Assembly: GCA_900550935.1 (NCBI GenBank)
Contig: URUD01000003.1
Span: forward strand, 1-64,000
Direction of reading: 5' to 3'
DNA length: 64,000 nucleotides
Origin: an uncultured Roseburia sp.
GTDB taxonomy: Bacteria; Bacillota; Clostridia; Lachnospirales; Lachnospiraceae
The first letter of the stretch is position 1. Each line of letters opens with the position of its first letter. Shown here piece after piece: positions 31,718 through 40,842 of this stretch. The notes under the pieces were generated by a model. It ran no database searches and was not told the DNA's origin. It was given only the letters and a program-made list of their open reading frames with translations. The position numbers and the translations under genes are program-made.

Positions 31718-32471
31718 TGTTTTTCACGCCCTCCTTTGGCAGCACCGTCGTGTTGGATGAGTCTCTGATTCGTGCCAACAGCCCTTCATACTCCTCTTTT
31801 GTCACTTCACGATACGTTCCACTCTTTAAATTGCCCAATTCGATATTCATAATACGCACGCGGACCAGTTTTTCTACCCGGTATCCGAAATACTCACACA
31901 TCCTTCGGATCTGCCGGTTCAGTCCCTGTGTCAGGATGATCCGGAACTGTCGTTTTCCGGTCTGCTCCACGAAACATTTTCTTGTCGTTGCATTCAGCTC
32001 GACCAGTGGCACTCCGCCTGCCAGCCCTCTTAAGAAAGGAGCGGTAACCGGTTTGTTTACCGTGACCAGATATTCCTTTTCATGCCGGTTTCCCGCACGC
32101 ATCATCTTATTTACGATCTCACCATTATTGGTCATCAGAAGAAGCCCTTCCGAATCCTTATCCAGTCTTCCCACCGGATAGATGCGCTTCGGATAATTGA
32201 TGTAATCGACTACGTTATTTTTTTCCCGCTTTTCTGTTGTGCAGACCACGCCTACCGGTTTGTGGAATGCGAGCAGGATCATTTCTTCCTCTTTTGATAC
32301 CGGTATTCCCTGAAACAGCACTTTCTGTCCCGGAAAAACTTTTGTCCCCATTTCCGCTTTTACACCGTCAATCTCTACGTTTCCGGCTTCAATCTGACGG
32401 TCTGCCTCTCTTCTGGAACAGACACCCGCTTCACTGAGATATTTATTGATCCGTACACCTTCTTCTATCAT
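31665..32471 (-). CDS. 23S rRNA pseudouridine synthase, RluB/RluF type
   Basis: 268 residues: S4 RNA-binding domain (RINKYLSEAGVCSRREADRQ) and RsuA-type catalytic domain with the catalytic Asp in GRLDKDSEGLLLM, plus LTQGLNRQIRRMCEYFGY, which points to the RluF subgroup. The basic C-terminal tail (RRKDQRAAGKNKLS) is coded in the 53 bp that overlap ligA in another frame. Confidence 0.92.
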   Translation of the reverse strand: MIEEGVRINKYLSEAGVCSRREADRQIEAGNVEIDGVKAEMGTKVFPGQKVLFQGIPVSKEEEMILLAFHKPVGVVCTTEKREKNNVVDYINYPKRIYPVGRLDKDSEGLLLMTNNGEIVNKMMRAGNRHEKEYLVTVNKPVTAPFLRGLAGGVPLVELNATTRKCFVEQTGKRQFRIILTQGLNRQIRRMCEYFGYRVEKLVRVRIMNIELGNLKSGTYREVTKEEYEGLLARIRDSSNTTVLPKEGVKNNDSRRKDQRAAGKNKLS

Positions 32472-32503
32472 GTATCCTGTTTCCTTTCGCGGTGTTCTTA
32501 TTT

Positions 32504-32545
32504 AGAACAAAGCGGAGACTTCACTACAAAGTCTCCGCTTTTTTA
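32504..32545. terminator. Terminator after the SH3-domain gene
   Basis: A 12-bp perfect stem AAGCGGAGACTT/AAGTCTCCGCTT with a 7-nt loop. The T run is better on the + strand, but the only adjacent gene ending here is on the minus strand. Confidence 0.8.
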
Positions 32546-32555
32546 ATCTGTTTCT

Positions 32556-33875
32556 TTACTGTAACAATGAAGTCTTGATATATCCTGTCTTTCCATTCCA
32601 GGTAACTTTTGTCCAGCCTTCTGCATAGCTCATTACAACTGTTACCTTTTCTCCTGAAAATGCGGTACCAACCTTGCTTGCTGTCTCGCTCATATCAGAA
32701 CGGATATTCGTTGACTCTGTCAGCGTGATGACCGTCCCCTCTGCCAGACTTCCAGTTGCTGTCTCACTCTGATTTGAACTTGTATCGGTCGTCGTATCTG
32801 CCTGTGGCTGTTCTGTTGTCAGGAACTCTGTCTTGATATATCCTGTCACACCACCATAATTTACGACACTCCATTCTCCCTCTGTTCCGGTACGGCTGAT
32901 CGCTGTACCTTTTTCCAGGCTGCCAAGTTTTTCTGAGGAAGTATCTGCCTCTCTTCTGACATTTACCTTGTCTGTGGTATATACCTGCTCAGAGGTGCTC
33001 TCTGCTTCCTGCTGCTCACTCTCCGGCTGCTGTGTTTCCTCTGGCTGTCCGGTTGTTTCTGCCGTCTCTGTCTCCTCCGGCTGCTCTGTTGTCTCTGTGC
33101 TCTCGGCTGCTGCCTGTGCAAGAATGTTCTGTTTCCACTGAACGATTGCTGCCGGAAGTTTGATATTTAAAATATCTGCCAGATCTGCATCGGATGCCAG
33201 TGCCTCATCATATTTGCTCTGCACTTCCTGCTGTAATGCGATCAGGTCGTCACTGTTTTCGTATTCTTCGATCAGGCTCTGCACGCTTGTATCCACAGCG
33301 TTCTCACGGATCCGTCTGTTGTACTGGCTGTAAAGATTGTCAATGATCAGTGAGCCGTCATCCTGTGTTCTCACATAGAAGAAATCAAGCCCCGGTGCAG
33401 GCGTATCTGCTCCGGTAAATTTAATATCGATCCGTGCGGAAACCATGTACGATTTATCATCAAGACCATGCTTGGTATAGCACTGGATATTTTCGTAACT
33501 GTCTACATACTTGCTGTATTCTGCAATATAACTCTTTTCGTTATCTGTAATCGGTGTTGCAATCGCTGCGATCGTATCTACATCTCCTGCTGCATATGCG
33601 GTAAAGTACTGATTGATCAGCGCATTTACATCCTCATATGTATCAACCTGAAACGCTTCCTGCGTCTCTGCTTCTGCTGTCGTCTCTGTTGCCGGATTTA
33701 CCATATTTACCTGTGTGCCGTCTTTTTTTGTTCCACAATTTACCAGAACTAACACTAACACAAGAAATAAGGCACCCGCCGCAAAATATCTGATGTTTTG
33801 TTTTATAAAAGTCAAAATATTATTTAAACGTTCCGATTTATCTGTTCCCTTTGAAGAAGCCATATTATTCACCAT
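32556..33875 (-). CDS. Membrane-anchored protein with two bacterial SH3 domains
   Basis: 439 residues. A cytoplasmic N-terminus is followed by one membrane helix (YFAAGALFLVLVLVLVNC, about 30-47), an NTF2-like region (about 75-210; DVNALINQYFTAYAAGDVDT), a Glu/Thr/Gln-rich linker (about 260-295) and two SH3b domains (about 298-355, VYTTDKVNVRREADTSS; and 380-439, LTESTNIRSDMSETA). SH3b domains bind peptidoglycan peptides, so a wall-associated role is likely. The start could be this ATG or the Met four codons on; neither has ideal spacing. Confidence 0.82.
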   Translation of the reverse strand: MVNNMASSKGTDKSERLNNILTFIKQNIRYFAAGALFLVLVLVLVNCGTKKDGTQVNMVNPATETTAEAETQEAFQVDTYEDVNALINQYFTAYAAGDVDTIAAIATPITDNEKSYIAEYSKYVDSYENIQCYTKHGLDDKSYMVSARIDIKFTGADTPAPGLDFFYVRTQDDGSLIIDNLYSQYNRRIRENAVDTSVQSLIEEYENSDDLIALQQEVQSKYDEALASDADLADILNIKLPAAIVQWKQNILAQAAAESTETTEQPEETETAETTGQPEETQQPESEQQEAESTSEQVYTTDKVNVRREADTSSEKLGSLEKGTAISRTGTEGEWSVVNYGGVTGYIKTEFLTTEQPQADTTTDTSSNQSETATGSLAEGTVITLTESTNIRSDMSETASKVGTAFSGEKVTVVMSYAEGWTKVTWNGKTGYIKTSLLQ

Positions 33876-33915
33876 ACCTTTCTATTACATCATCAAAAAT
33901 TAAGAATAAAAAAAA

Positions 33916-33987
33916 TGCACCCGGCGGGAATCGAACCCGCATTGCCGGAGTCGGAGTCCGGTGTTCTATCCATTAGACTACGGTTGC
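33916..33987 (-). tRNA. tRNA-Arg (anticodon CCG)
   Basis: A 72-nt cloverleaf: anticodon stem CCGGA/TCCGG with loop CTCCGAC (anticodon CCG, reading CGG) and T-arm GCGGG-TTCGATT-CCCGC. The acceptor stem GCAACCG/CGGGTGC has an A-G mismatch at the fourth pair, and the D-stem also looks imperfect. CCA is not encoded. A T run follows directly. Confidence 0.9.
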
Positions 33988-34031
33988 CTGCCATGTAAGA
34001 AAGTATGTGACTTATTTTTCATGCGTATTTA

Positions 34032-34060
34032 ATCATAGCAGACCGATTTTTGATTGTCAA
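34032..34060 (-). promoter_or_regulatory. Promoter for tRNA-Arg
   Basis: TTGACA, 17 bp, TATGAT on the minus strand, about 45 bp before the tRNA. It may also drive the SH3-domain gene downstream. Confidence 0.75.
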
Positions 34061-34061
34061 G

Positions 34062-34112
34062 ATAAAAGTACAGCAGGCACCGTATCCATATTTTTACAGA
34101 TACGATGCCTGC
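34062..34112 (-). terminator. Terminator of the ABC exporter operon
   Basis: A 14-bp stem GCAGGCATCGTATC/GATACGGTGCCTGC (one G-T pair) with a 12-nt loop, then TGTACTTTTAT. Confidence 0.75.
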
Positions 34113-34118
34113 CCGCTC

Positions 34119-35954
34119 TTAAGCTACATCTTCGAACTGTGAGCGGTACAAACCGGCATAAAATCCGTTTGCCGCCAGTAATTCCCCGTGATTTCCCTGC
34201 TCTACGATATCGCCGTCTTTCATTACCAGGATCAGATCTGCATCCCGAATGGTGGAAAGTCTGTGTGCAATGACAAAACTGGTTCTTCCACGCATCAGAT
34301 TATCCATTGCGTTCTGAATAGCGATCTCGGTACGGGTATCAACAGATGAAGTTGCCTCATCTAAGATCAGGATCTTATTATCCGCAAGGATTGCTCTTGC
34401 GATTGTAAGAAGCTGTTTCTGTCCCTGTGATACATTACTTGCATCCTCGTTTAACTCCATCTGATATCCGCCCGGAAGTGTCCGGATAAAGTGGTCTGCA
34501 CAGGCTGCCTTTGCTGCCGCAATGACTTCTTCATCGGTTGCATCAAGTCTTCCGTAACGGATGTTTTCCATGATCGTTCCTTTAAAGAGCCAGGTATCCT
34601 GAAGCACCATGCCAAATGCATCCCTTAACTCCCTGCGGTTAAAGTCTCTTACATCATGACCATCAATACGAATTGCACCATGGTTGACATCATAAAAACG
34701 CATCAGAAGTTTTACCATTGTTGTCTTTCCTGCTCCGGTCGGACCAACGATTGCGATTTTCTGTCCCTGTTTTACCTTAGCACTGAAATCTTTAATGATC
34801 AGCTGTTCCGGCTGATAGCCAAATGATACATGCTCAAATTCTACATTTCCAATGACAGAAGAAATGTCTGCTGCGTTTTCCGTTACCTGGTCTTCCTCTT
34901 CTTCCTCTAAAAACGCAAAGACACGCTCGGTTGCTGCTGCCATGGACTGTAACTGGTTTGTTACCTGCGCGATCTGCGTGATCGGCTGTGTGAAGTTCTT
35001 CACATACTGGATGAACGCCTGGATATCTCCGATCGTGATCACGCCATGGATGGCAAGCAGTCCACCGGATAATGCCACTGCAGCATAGCCAAGATTTCCA
35101 ACAAACATCATGATCGGCTGCATCATACCGGATAAGAATTGTGATTTCCATGCGGATTCATATAAAATCTCATTTGTGCGGTCGAATTCCTCGATGGTCT
35201 CTTTCTCGCGGTTGAACACTTTCACAACCAGATGTCCACCATAAACCTCTTCCACCTGTCCATTGATATGTCCTAAGTATTCCTGCTGGGAACGGAAGAA
35301 TTTCTGGGAATGTTTTACAACCGTTGAAATAAGCAGCATAGAAACCGGAAGGATCACGACTGCGATCAGTGTCATTAACGGTGAAATACTTAACATCATG
35401 ATAAATACACCAATCAAGGTTGAAACCGAAGTGATCAGCATCGTCACACTCTGGTTTAATCCCATTCCAAGCGTATCGACATCATTGGTAATGCGGGATA
35501 ACACCTCTCCGTATGTCCGGCTCTCAAAATATTTCATTGGCATCCGGTTTATTTTTTCAGAAATCTCTTTTCTGAGACGATAGCAGATCTTCTGTGTGAT
35601 CCCTGTCATGATCCAGCCCTGAATGAAGTTAAAGATTGCACTTCCCAGATACAATGCCAGAACAAACAGTAAGATCCTGCCAATCTTTGTAAAATCGATG
35701 GAGCCGGTTCCACCGATCTTTGCCATCAATCCATCGGACAATGCCGTGGTTGCCTTTCCAAGGATCTTAGGACCTGCCACATTAAATATAGTAGAACCCA
35801 CCGCAAACAACATTACCACCACGATCGCAGCCTTATATTTTCCGATATAGGCAATGAGCTTTTTGATCGCAGTCTTAAAGTCTTTTGCTTTTTCTCCCTG
35901 CTGCATCCGATTTCCCATCGGACCTCTTGGTCTATGTTGTGTCTGATTACTCAT
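34119..35954 (-). CDS. ABC exporter half-transporter (catalytically complete partner)
   Basis: 611 residues: six-helix exporter membrane domain (about 40-330) and a nucleotide-binding domain (Walker A GPTGAGKTT, Walker B ILILDEATSSVD with the catalytic Glu). Its signature is NVSQGQKQL instead of LSGGQ. Together with the next protein it forms a heterodimeric exporter of the BmrCD/TM287-288 kind. The reading frame continues upstream, but MSNQTQ with GAGGTGG before it is the start; it overlaps the upstream gene by 8 bp. Confidence 0.93.
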   Translation of the reverse strand: MSNQTQHRPRGPMGNRMQQGEKAKDFKTAIKKLIAYIGKYKAAIVVVMLFAVGSTIFNVAGPKILGKATTALSDGLMAKIGGTGSIDFTKIGRILLFVLALYLGSAIFNFIQGWIMTGITQKICYRLRKEISEKINRMPMKYFESRTYGEVLSRITNDVDTLGMGLNQSVTMLITSVSTLIGVFIMMLSISPLMTLIAVVILPVSMLLISTVVKHSQKFFRSQQEYLGHINGQVEEVYGGHLVVKVFNREKETIEEFDRTNEILYESAWKSQFLSGMMQPIMMFVGNLGYAAVALSGGLLAIHGVITIGDIQAFIQYVKNFTQPITQIAQVTNQLQSMAAATERVFAFLEEEEEDQVTENAADISSVIGNVEFEHVSFGYQPEQLIIKDFSAKVKQGQKIAIVGPTGAGKTTMVKLLMRFYDVNHGAIRIDGHDVRDFNRRELRDAFGMVLQDTWLFKGTIMENIRYGRLDATDEEVIAAAKAACADHFIRTLPGGYQMELNEDASNVSQGQKQLLTIARAILADNKILILDEATSSVDTRTEIAIQNAMDNLMRGRTSFVIAHRLSTIRDADLILVMKDGDIVEQGNHGELLAANGFYAGLYRSQFEDVA

Positions 35955-38148
35955 TGCAAGCCACCTCGCTTTCCAGTCCAAGTTCCTTTGCTGATAACTG
36001 TGATTTCGCGATCTGGCGGTAAGTGTCACAGTTATGGAGCAGTTCTTCGTGTGTTCCTTTTCCTACGATCTTTCCATCTTCCAGTACAATGATCTGTTCT
36101 GCATGAAGGATGGTGCTGATACGCTGTGCCACGATGATCACGGTACTGTCTTTTACTTTCTCTGCCAGTGCCTTTCTGAGTGCCGCATCTGTCTTTAGAT
36201 CCAGTGCGGAGAAACTGTCATCAAACACATAGATCTTCGGCTGTTTTGCGATCGCTCTTGCAATGGCAAGACGCTGTTTCTGTCCACCGGACACGTTGCT
36301 TCCGCCCTGTGCGATCGCGCTCTCATATTTATCATCCTTATTCTCAATAAATTCTGCTGCCTGCGCAATCTCTGCTGCCTCTTTGACCTGCTCATCCGTT
36401 GCATCCCGTTTTCCAAACCGAAGGTTGGATGCAATGGTTCCGGAAAACAGCACACCTTTCTGCGGCACGAAACCGATCTCTTCCCTTAAATCTTCCATGG
36501 AGATCGTGCGAATATCCTGACCATCCAGTGTGATCGTTCCGCCCGTCACATCATAAAGACGCGGGATCAGATTGACCAGTGTGGATTTTCCGCATCCGGT
36601 ACTTCCGATGATTGCTGTTGTCTTACCCGGTTCTGCCACAAAATCAATGTGTTCTAAAACATCTGCCTCTGCACCCGGGTAACGGAAACTTACATCTGAG
36701 AATGTCACTACTCCGTTGTGTGCCTTTAAGGTTTCCGGCTGATCCAATTCTTTAACGCTGGATTCTGTACGAAGCACTTCATCGATTCGTTCTGCAGCTA
36801 CTGCGGCACGCGGCAGCATGATGGACATCATGGTCAGCATCAAAAATGACATTACAATCATCATTGCATAAGTGATAAATGCGGTCATTGATCCGACCTG
36901 CATGGTTCCTGCATCGATCTTATGTGCTCCAACCCATACGATCACGACGGTAAGTACGTTCATGATCATCATCATACCCGGCATCATAAATGTCATAACG
37001 CGGTTGGTAAAAAGATTGGTTTTGGTCAGATCACGGTTTGCCTCATCGAAACGTTCTTCCTCTTTTTGTTCCCGTCCGAATGCACGGATGACGGAAAGTC
37101 CGGTTAAGATCTCTCTGGAAACCAGATTGACACGGTCGACCATTTTCTGCATCAGCTTGAATTTCGGCATGGAAACGGACACCAGAAGCATCACATAGCC
37201 TAAAATGACTAATACTGCAAGGATGATGACCCATCCCATTCCGGCTCCTGTCTGTATGACTTTGATGACACCGCCGATACCAAGGATTGGTGCGTATGCA
37301 ACCATACGAAGCAGTAAAACGGAAACCATCTGGATCTGCTGAATATCATTTGTACTTCTTGTGATCAGGGATGCTGTTGAAAAATGATCCATCTCTGCAT
37401 TGGAAAAGCCCACGACCTTTTTGAAAATATTGCCGCGTAAGTCTCTTCCGATCCCGGCCGCAACTCTGGAAGCAAAAAATCCTACCAGAATGGTTGCAAT
37501 CCCCATGATCAGTGCCATTCCGATCATCTTAAGTCCTGCAAAGAGCAGGTATGACTGCTGAATATCATCCACAGAAACGCCTGCTTCCTTATCTCTTGCA
37601 ACCGCATATGCGATTCCCATGGATTTTACGGTAGAAGATCCCATGGTGTCTAACATGGCATCTGCACTTTTCCTCATTGCCATGATCTGTTCTTCGCCCA
37701 TTCCCTGAAGCATCTGTGCCACCGTAACATTTTCTAATGCAGAGGCATCTACACCCATCTGTTCTGCTGCCGACTCTTTTAAAGTACTCTCATCCACGGA
37801 TGATAACTGATAATTCAGTAAGATCGGCAGTAATAACGTTTCGTCTAATTCATCCAGTTCCTTTTCATCTGTTACAACGCACTCATAACGTCCGTCTTTT
37901 TCTTCGTAACTGTTTTCCCAGAGTTCTTTTTCATCCTCTGTCATAAAAAACTCTGCCATCTGGAACTGTTCCGTCGTGATTGCTTCCGGCAGGATATGCT
38001 CTACACCGTTGTTTATGATCCCGACATCAATGATATCCGATGTGTATGCCGGTAAAGACAGATCACACCACGCCTGTATAACCAGAAGAACCAGTACGAT
38101 CAGTACTGTTTTCCAGTATGGCACCATATTTTTAAAAATCTTGCTCAT
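35947..38148 (-). CDS. ABC exporter half-transporter (degenerate-site partner)
   Basis: 733 residues. Between TM1 and TM2 it has an unusually large outer region (about 35-190). The nucleotide-binding domain has Walker A GSTGCGKST and a proper NVSGGQKQR signature, but Walker B reads VFDDSFSALD: the catalytic Glu is Asp. This is the usual asymmetry of heterodimeric exporters, in which only one ATP site hydrolyses. An ATG four codons upstream overlaps the marR stop (ATGA) and is an alternative start. Substrate unknown; drug-like compounds or peptides are typical. Confidence 0.92.
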   Translation of the reverse strand: MSKIFKNMVPYWKTVLIVLVLLVIQAWCDLSLPAYTSDIIDVGIINNGVEHILPEAITTEQFQMAEFFMTEDEKELWENSYEEKDGRYECVVTDEKELDELDETLLLPILLNYQLSSVDESTLKESAAEQMGVDASALENVTVAQMLQGMGEEQIMAMRKSADAMLDTMGSSTVKSMGIAYAVARDKEAGVSVDDIQQSYLLFAGLKMIGMALIMGIATILVGFFASRVAAGIGRDLRGNIFKKVVGFSNAEMDHFSTASLITRSTNDIQQIQMVSVLLLRMVAYAPILGIGGVIKVIQTGAGMGWVIILAVLVILGYVMLLVSVSMPKFKLMQKMVDRVNLVSREILTGLSVIRAFGREQKEEERFDEANRDLTKTNLFTNRVMTFMMPGMMMIMNVLTVVIVWVGAHKIDAGTMQVGSMTAFITYAMMIVMSFLMLTMMSIMLPRAAVAAERIDEVLRTESSVKELDQPETLKAHNGVVTFSDVSFRYPGAEADVLEHIDFVAEPGKTTAIIGSTGCGKSTLVNLIPRLYDVTGGTITLDGQDIRTISMEDLREEIGFVPQKGVLFSGTIASNLRFGKRDATDEQVKEAAEIAQAAEFIENKDDKYESAIAQGGSNVSGGQKQRLAIARAIAKQPKIYVFDDSFSALDLKTDAALRKALAEKVKDSTVIIVAQRISTILHAEQIIVLEDGKIVGKGTHEELLHNCDTYRQIAKSQLSAKELGLESEVACNE

Positions 38149-38156
38149 GTTTCCTC

Positions 38157-38654
38157 TCATTCTGCCGTATCTACGGCTTCTGTTCTAGTCTCGTCTTTTT
38201 CCTGTTTCGTCCGGATCTCGATCTCCTGTTTCGTCAGTTGATAGATGCGGTCCAGATAGGCTGCCAGCTGTTCGATGTCCTTTTTTTCCATCTTAGAAAA
38301 CACAGCTTCAAACACTTCATTTACTTTCTTTTTGTTTTCCGCCACCGCCTGCCTGCCTTTGTCTGTCATCTCAACATAGGTATTTCTCCGGTCTTCCTTA
38401 TCTATCGTCCGCACGATCAGTCCCTTTTCTTCCAGTTTCTTTAAGGTTCTTGAGATTGCGGACTGCTTCGCGTGCATACGTTCCGCAAGTTTTGATGTAT
38501 TGATCTTTTTCTGTGCTTCTTCCTCCTTGTAAAAATGTGCGATCGTCATTAGTGTCATACAATCCATTTTTGTCATATCGGGAAACAGATCGCCGAGTTT
38601 CAGTTTATGAAACTGGGTCATTGCCATAAAAAATTTCCGATATGTCTCGTCCAT
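38157..38654 (-). CDS. MarR-family transcriptional regulator
   Basis: A 165-residue winged-helix regulator (KLAERMHAKQSAISRTLKKLEEKG; RTIDKEDRRNTYVEMTDKG is the wing). It is first in the operon with the exporter pair, so it probably represses it until a ligand appears. GAGGTG spaced 6 nt before the second possible ATG favours MDETYRK as start. Palindromes lie between promoter and gene. Confidence 0.92.
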   Translation of the reverse strand: MDETYRKFFMAMTQFHKLKLGDLFPDMTKMDCMTLMTIAHFYKEEEAQKKINTSKLAERMHAKQSAISRTLKKLEEKGLIVRTIDKEDRRNTYVEMTDKGRQAVAENKKKVNEVFEAVFSKMEKKDIEQLAAYLDRIYQLTKQEIEIRTKQEKDETRTEAVDTAE

Positions 38655-38666
38655 TTTCATCACCTC

Positions 38667-38686
38667 GTTAATATTTAACATTGTTA
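38667..38686. promoter_or_regulatory. MarR operator candidate
   Basis: Two overlapping palindromes, GTTAATATTTAAC (38667-38679) and TAACATTGTTA (38676-38686), just downstream of the marR transcription start. Confidence 0.5.
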
Positions 38687-38699
38687 TGTTTTTCTTCGT

Positions 38700-38748
38700 A
38701 AAAAAATAACATGAGAAAACCGCTCTGTCAATGCTGTTTTCCCATGTT
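38700..38748 (-). terminator. Terminator of aroD
   Basis: A 13-bp stem AACATGGGAAAAC/GTTTTCTCATGTT with one mismatch, followed by a run of seven T residues after an A. Confidence 0.75.
38703..38731 (-). promoter_or_regulatory. Promoter of the marR-exporter operon
   Basis: TTGACA, 17 bp, TATTTT on the minus strand. It lies within the hairpin that ends aroD. Confidence 0.6.
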
Positions 38749-38769
38749 TATATTTATTTTAGTTTTTGT

Positions 38770-39540
38770 TTATTCTTTTTTCGGATTACTTTTATGGATC
38801 AGTTCTAACATCTCTGCCAGATCTTTTCGCTCAAACTGCCCCGGTGCACTCGCCTTTTTCCCTGCCCCAAAGGTCACACACGAACCAAACGTCTCTCCAC
38901 AAAGCCTGCTGATGCTGCCAAGACCGCCCATCGACATTGTAATAAGAGGGATTTCTTTATTGTCATGATGAAATTCTGCTGTAGCGGTTAAAAGATTTAG
39001 CACATCCATTTCATCCTGCGGCATCACTGCAAGTTTGACCACATCTGCGCCTCCCATGCTCATCTGCACCAGAAGCATTTTCATCACATCTATTGACGGT
39101 GTCTCATCAAAATCATGATGGGAAGCCACAACTTTAATGCCCTGTTTCTGTAAATGTCTGATCTTTGCCGCCGGTTTTTCTTCCTCAAAATATTCCATGT
39201 CGACCAGATCAACACAGCCGGATTCTGCCGCAAGATCATGCAGGTCATCCAACAGTTCCGCATCTACACTAGCCTCTCCTCCCTGCCGTTTTGTACGGAA
39301 GGTATAGAGAAATAATTTCTCTTTTAACACCGGTGCCACTGCTTCTAAGACTTCTCTTACCGCATTACAGTCCGCAAACGAATCATAGGCATCCACTCGC
39401 CATTCGATCATATCGACTTCACTCTGGCTGAGTGCCACCACTTCTCTTATGATATCTTCCTTTTTCGTTTCCATTACCGGAACACACAACAGAGGTTTTC
39501 CCTCTCCAAATACTCTCTTTTTTATCGTCAATTGCCCCAT
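38770..39540 (-). CDS. aroD: 3-dehydroquinate dehydratase, type I
   Basis: A 256-residue shikimate-pathway enzyme. Seen: CVPVMETKKEDI, DMIEWRVDAYD, the catalytic His in VVASHHDFDETP, and VKLAVMPQ with the Schiff-base lysine. The frame is open 22 codons further upstream, but GAGGAAA before MGQLTIKK fixes the start. Divergent from the DAHP synthase gene. Confidence 0.95.
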   Translation of the reverse strand: MGQLTIKKRVFGEGKPLLCVPVMETKKEDIIREVVALSQSEVDMIEWRVDAYDSFADCNAVREVLEAVAPVLKEKLFLYTFRTKRQGGEASVDAELLDDLHDLAAESGCVDLVDMEYFEEEKPAAKIRHLQKQGIKVVASHHDFDETPSIDVMKMLLVQMSMGGADVVKLAVMPQDEMDVLNLLTATAEFHHDNKEIPLITMSMGGLGSISRLCGETFGSCVTFGAGKKASAPGQFERKDLAEMLELIHKSNPKKE

Positions 39541-39627
39541 ATTTTCCTCATTTCTGCGTTTTGCGCGCATTTTCCTCCCTGCGGAGTTTTTTTCATTATA
39601 AAGCAATTACTTTCATTATGCAAATAT

Positions 39628-39656
39628 TTGACAACTTTTCCAATATCCATTAAGAT
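39628..39656 (+). promoter_or_regulatory. Promoter of the DAHP synthase gene
   Basis: TTGACA, 17 bp, TAAGAT on the + strand, about 50 bp before the start codon. Confidence 0.65.
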
Positions 39657-39706
39657 ACTTGCAGACAATATTATGAAAACGCTTTTGCGTAGAAATGAGG
39701 ACAAGC

Positions 39707-40735
39707 ATGAGTTTTACATTTTTAAATCAACTGCCTTCTCCGGAAGAAATCAAACGTGACTTTCCTTTTCCAGAGAAGCTGCAGGCATTAAAAAAAGAAC
39801 GTGACCGTATGATCTCTGACGTTATCACCGGAAAGGATGACCGTTTCCTTGTTATCATCGGACCATGTTCCGCAGATAACGAAGATTCTGTATGCGACTA
39901 TGTCAGCCGCCTGACTCCAATCCAGGAAAAAGTTGCCGATAAACTGATCCTGATCCCACGAGTCTATACAAACAAACCACGTACCACCGGAGAGGGATAC
40001 AAGGGGATCGCTTCCCAGCCGGACCCGGAAAAAGCACCTGATATGGTGGAAGGACTGATCGCCATGCGTAAAATGCACATCCGTGCCGTGGCAGAAAGCG
40101 GTTTAACCTGTGCCGATGAGATGCTTTATCCGGAAAACTGGGGCTATGTAGAAGATCTGCTCTCCTACGTTGCGATCGGTGCACGCTCCGTGGAAGATCA
40201 GCAGCATCGTCTGACCGTCAGCGGTTTTGATGTTGCTTCCGGCATGAAAAACCCGACCAGTGGAGATTTCTCCGTTATGTTAAATTCCGTTTATGCTGCA
40301 CAGCATCCACATCACTTCGTTTACCGCGGTTACGAAGTAGAGACCAGCGGCAACCCGCTCACCCATGTGGTATTGCGAGGTGCTGTCAGCAAACATGGGA
40401 ATACCACCCAGAATTATCACTACGAAGATCTGATCCGTCTCTGTGAAATGTATGAAAAAATGGATCTGATCAATCCTGCTGCCGTTGTGGACGTAAACCA
40501 CTCCAATTCCGGCAAGAAATTCAAAGAGCAGATCCGTATCGTAAAAGAAGTCATGCACAACCGTCAGGTTTCTTCTGACATTCACCGCATGGTAAAAGGT
40601 GTGATGATCGAAAGCTACATTGAAGAAGGTTCCCAGAAGATCGGCGACCATATCTATGGGAAATCCATCACAGACCCGTGTCTTGGATGGGAAGATTCCA
40701 AAGCACTGATCGAAAGCATTGCAGAAATGTGTTAA
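39707..40735 (+). CDS. 3-deoxy-7-phosphoheptulonate (DAHP) synthase, AroFGH type
   Basis: A 342-residue type I-alpha DAHP synthase, first step of aromatic amino acid synthesis. Seen: IIGPCSADN, PRVYTNKPRTTGEGYKG, GARSVEDQQHR, MKNPTSGDF, VLRGAVSKHGNTTQNYH and DVNHSNSGKK. It is of the E. coli AroG kind; the residues deciding feedback control were not judged. The ATG at 39707 follows GAGG. It pairs functionally with aroD across the divergent promoter region. Confidence 0.95.
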   Translation: MSFTFLNQLPSPEEIKRDFPFPEKLQALKKERDRMISDVITGKDDRFLVIIGPCSADNEDSVCDYVSRLTPIQEKVADKLILIPRVYTNKPRTTGEGYKGIASQPDPEKAPDMVEGLIAMRKMHIRAVAESGLTCADEMLYPENWGYVEDLLSYVAIGARSVEDQQHRLTVSGFDVASGMKNPTSGDFSVMLNSVYAAQHPHHFVYRGYEVETSGNPLTHVVLRGAVSKHGNTTQNYHYEDLIRLCEMYEKMDLINPAAVVDVNHSNSGKKFKEQIRIVKEVMHNRQVSSDIHRMVKGVMIESYIEEGSQKIGDHIYGKSITDPCLGWEDSKALIESIAEMC

Positions 40736-40737
40736 AA

Positions 40738-40770
40738 AAAGAATGTACGCCTCGCGTACATTCTTTTAAA
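40738..40770 (+). terminator. Terminator of the DAHP synthase gene
   Basis: A 13-bp perfect stem AAAGAATGTACGC/GCGTACATTCTTT with a 3-nt loop, then T residues. Confidence 0.92.
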
Positions 40771-40771
40771 A

Positions 40772-40842
40772 GCTCATCCTCTCGGGTGATCAAAAGGCTC
40801 ATCCTCTCGGGTGATCAAAAGGCTCATCCTCTCGGATGAGCC
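40772..40842 (-). repeat. Three tandem 25-bp repeats forming serial terminators at the xerD 3' end
   Basis: The 25-bp unit starting GCTCATCCTCTCGGGTGATC occurs at 40772 and 40797 in full and at 40822 in part. On the minus strand the first copy gives a complete hairpin (GGCTCATCC-GAGA-GGATGAGCC-TTTT) that includes the xerD stop codon; the next copies repeat only its 3' half and T run. Confidence 0.85.

Noticed and set aside
33916..33987. tRNA-Arg as an integration site
   Set aside because: No partial repeat of the tRNA 3' end was seen on either side and the flanking genes look like normal chromosome.
40772..40842. Short tandem repeats as a CRISPR array
   Set aside because: The 25-bp units are directly adjacent with no spacers, and they are copies of a terminator arm. 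No cas genes are in the window.
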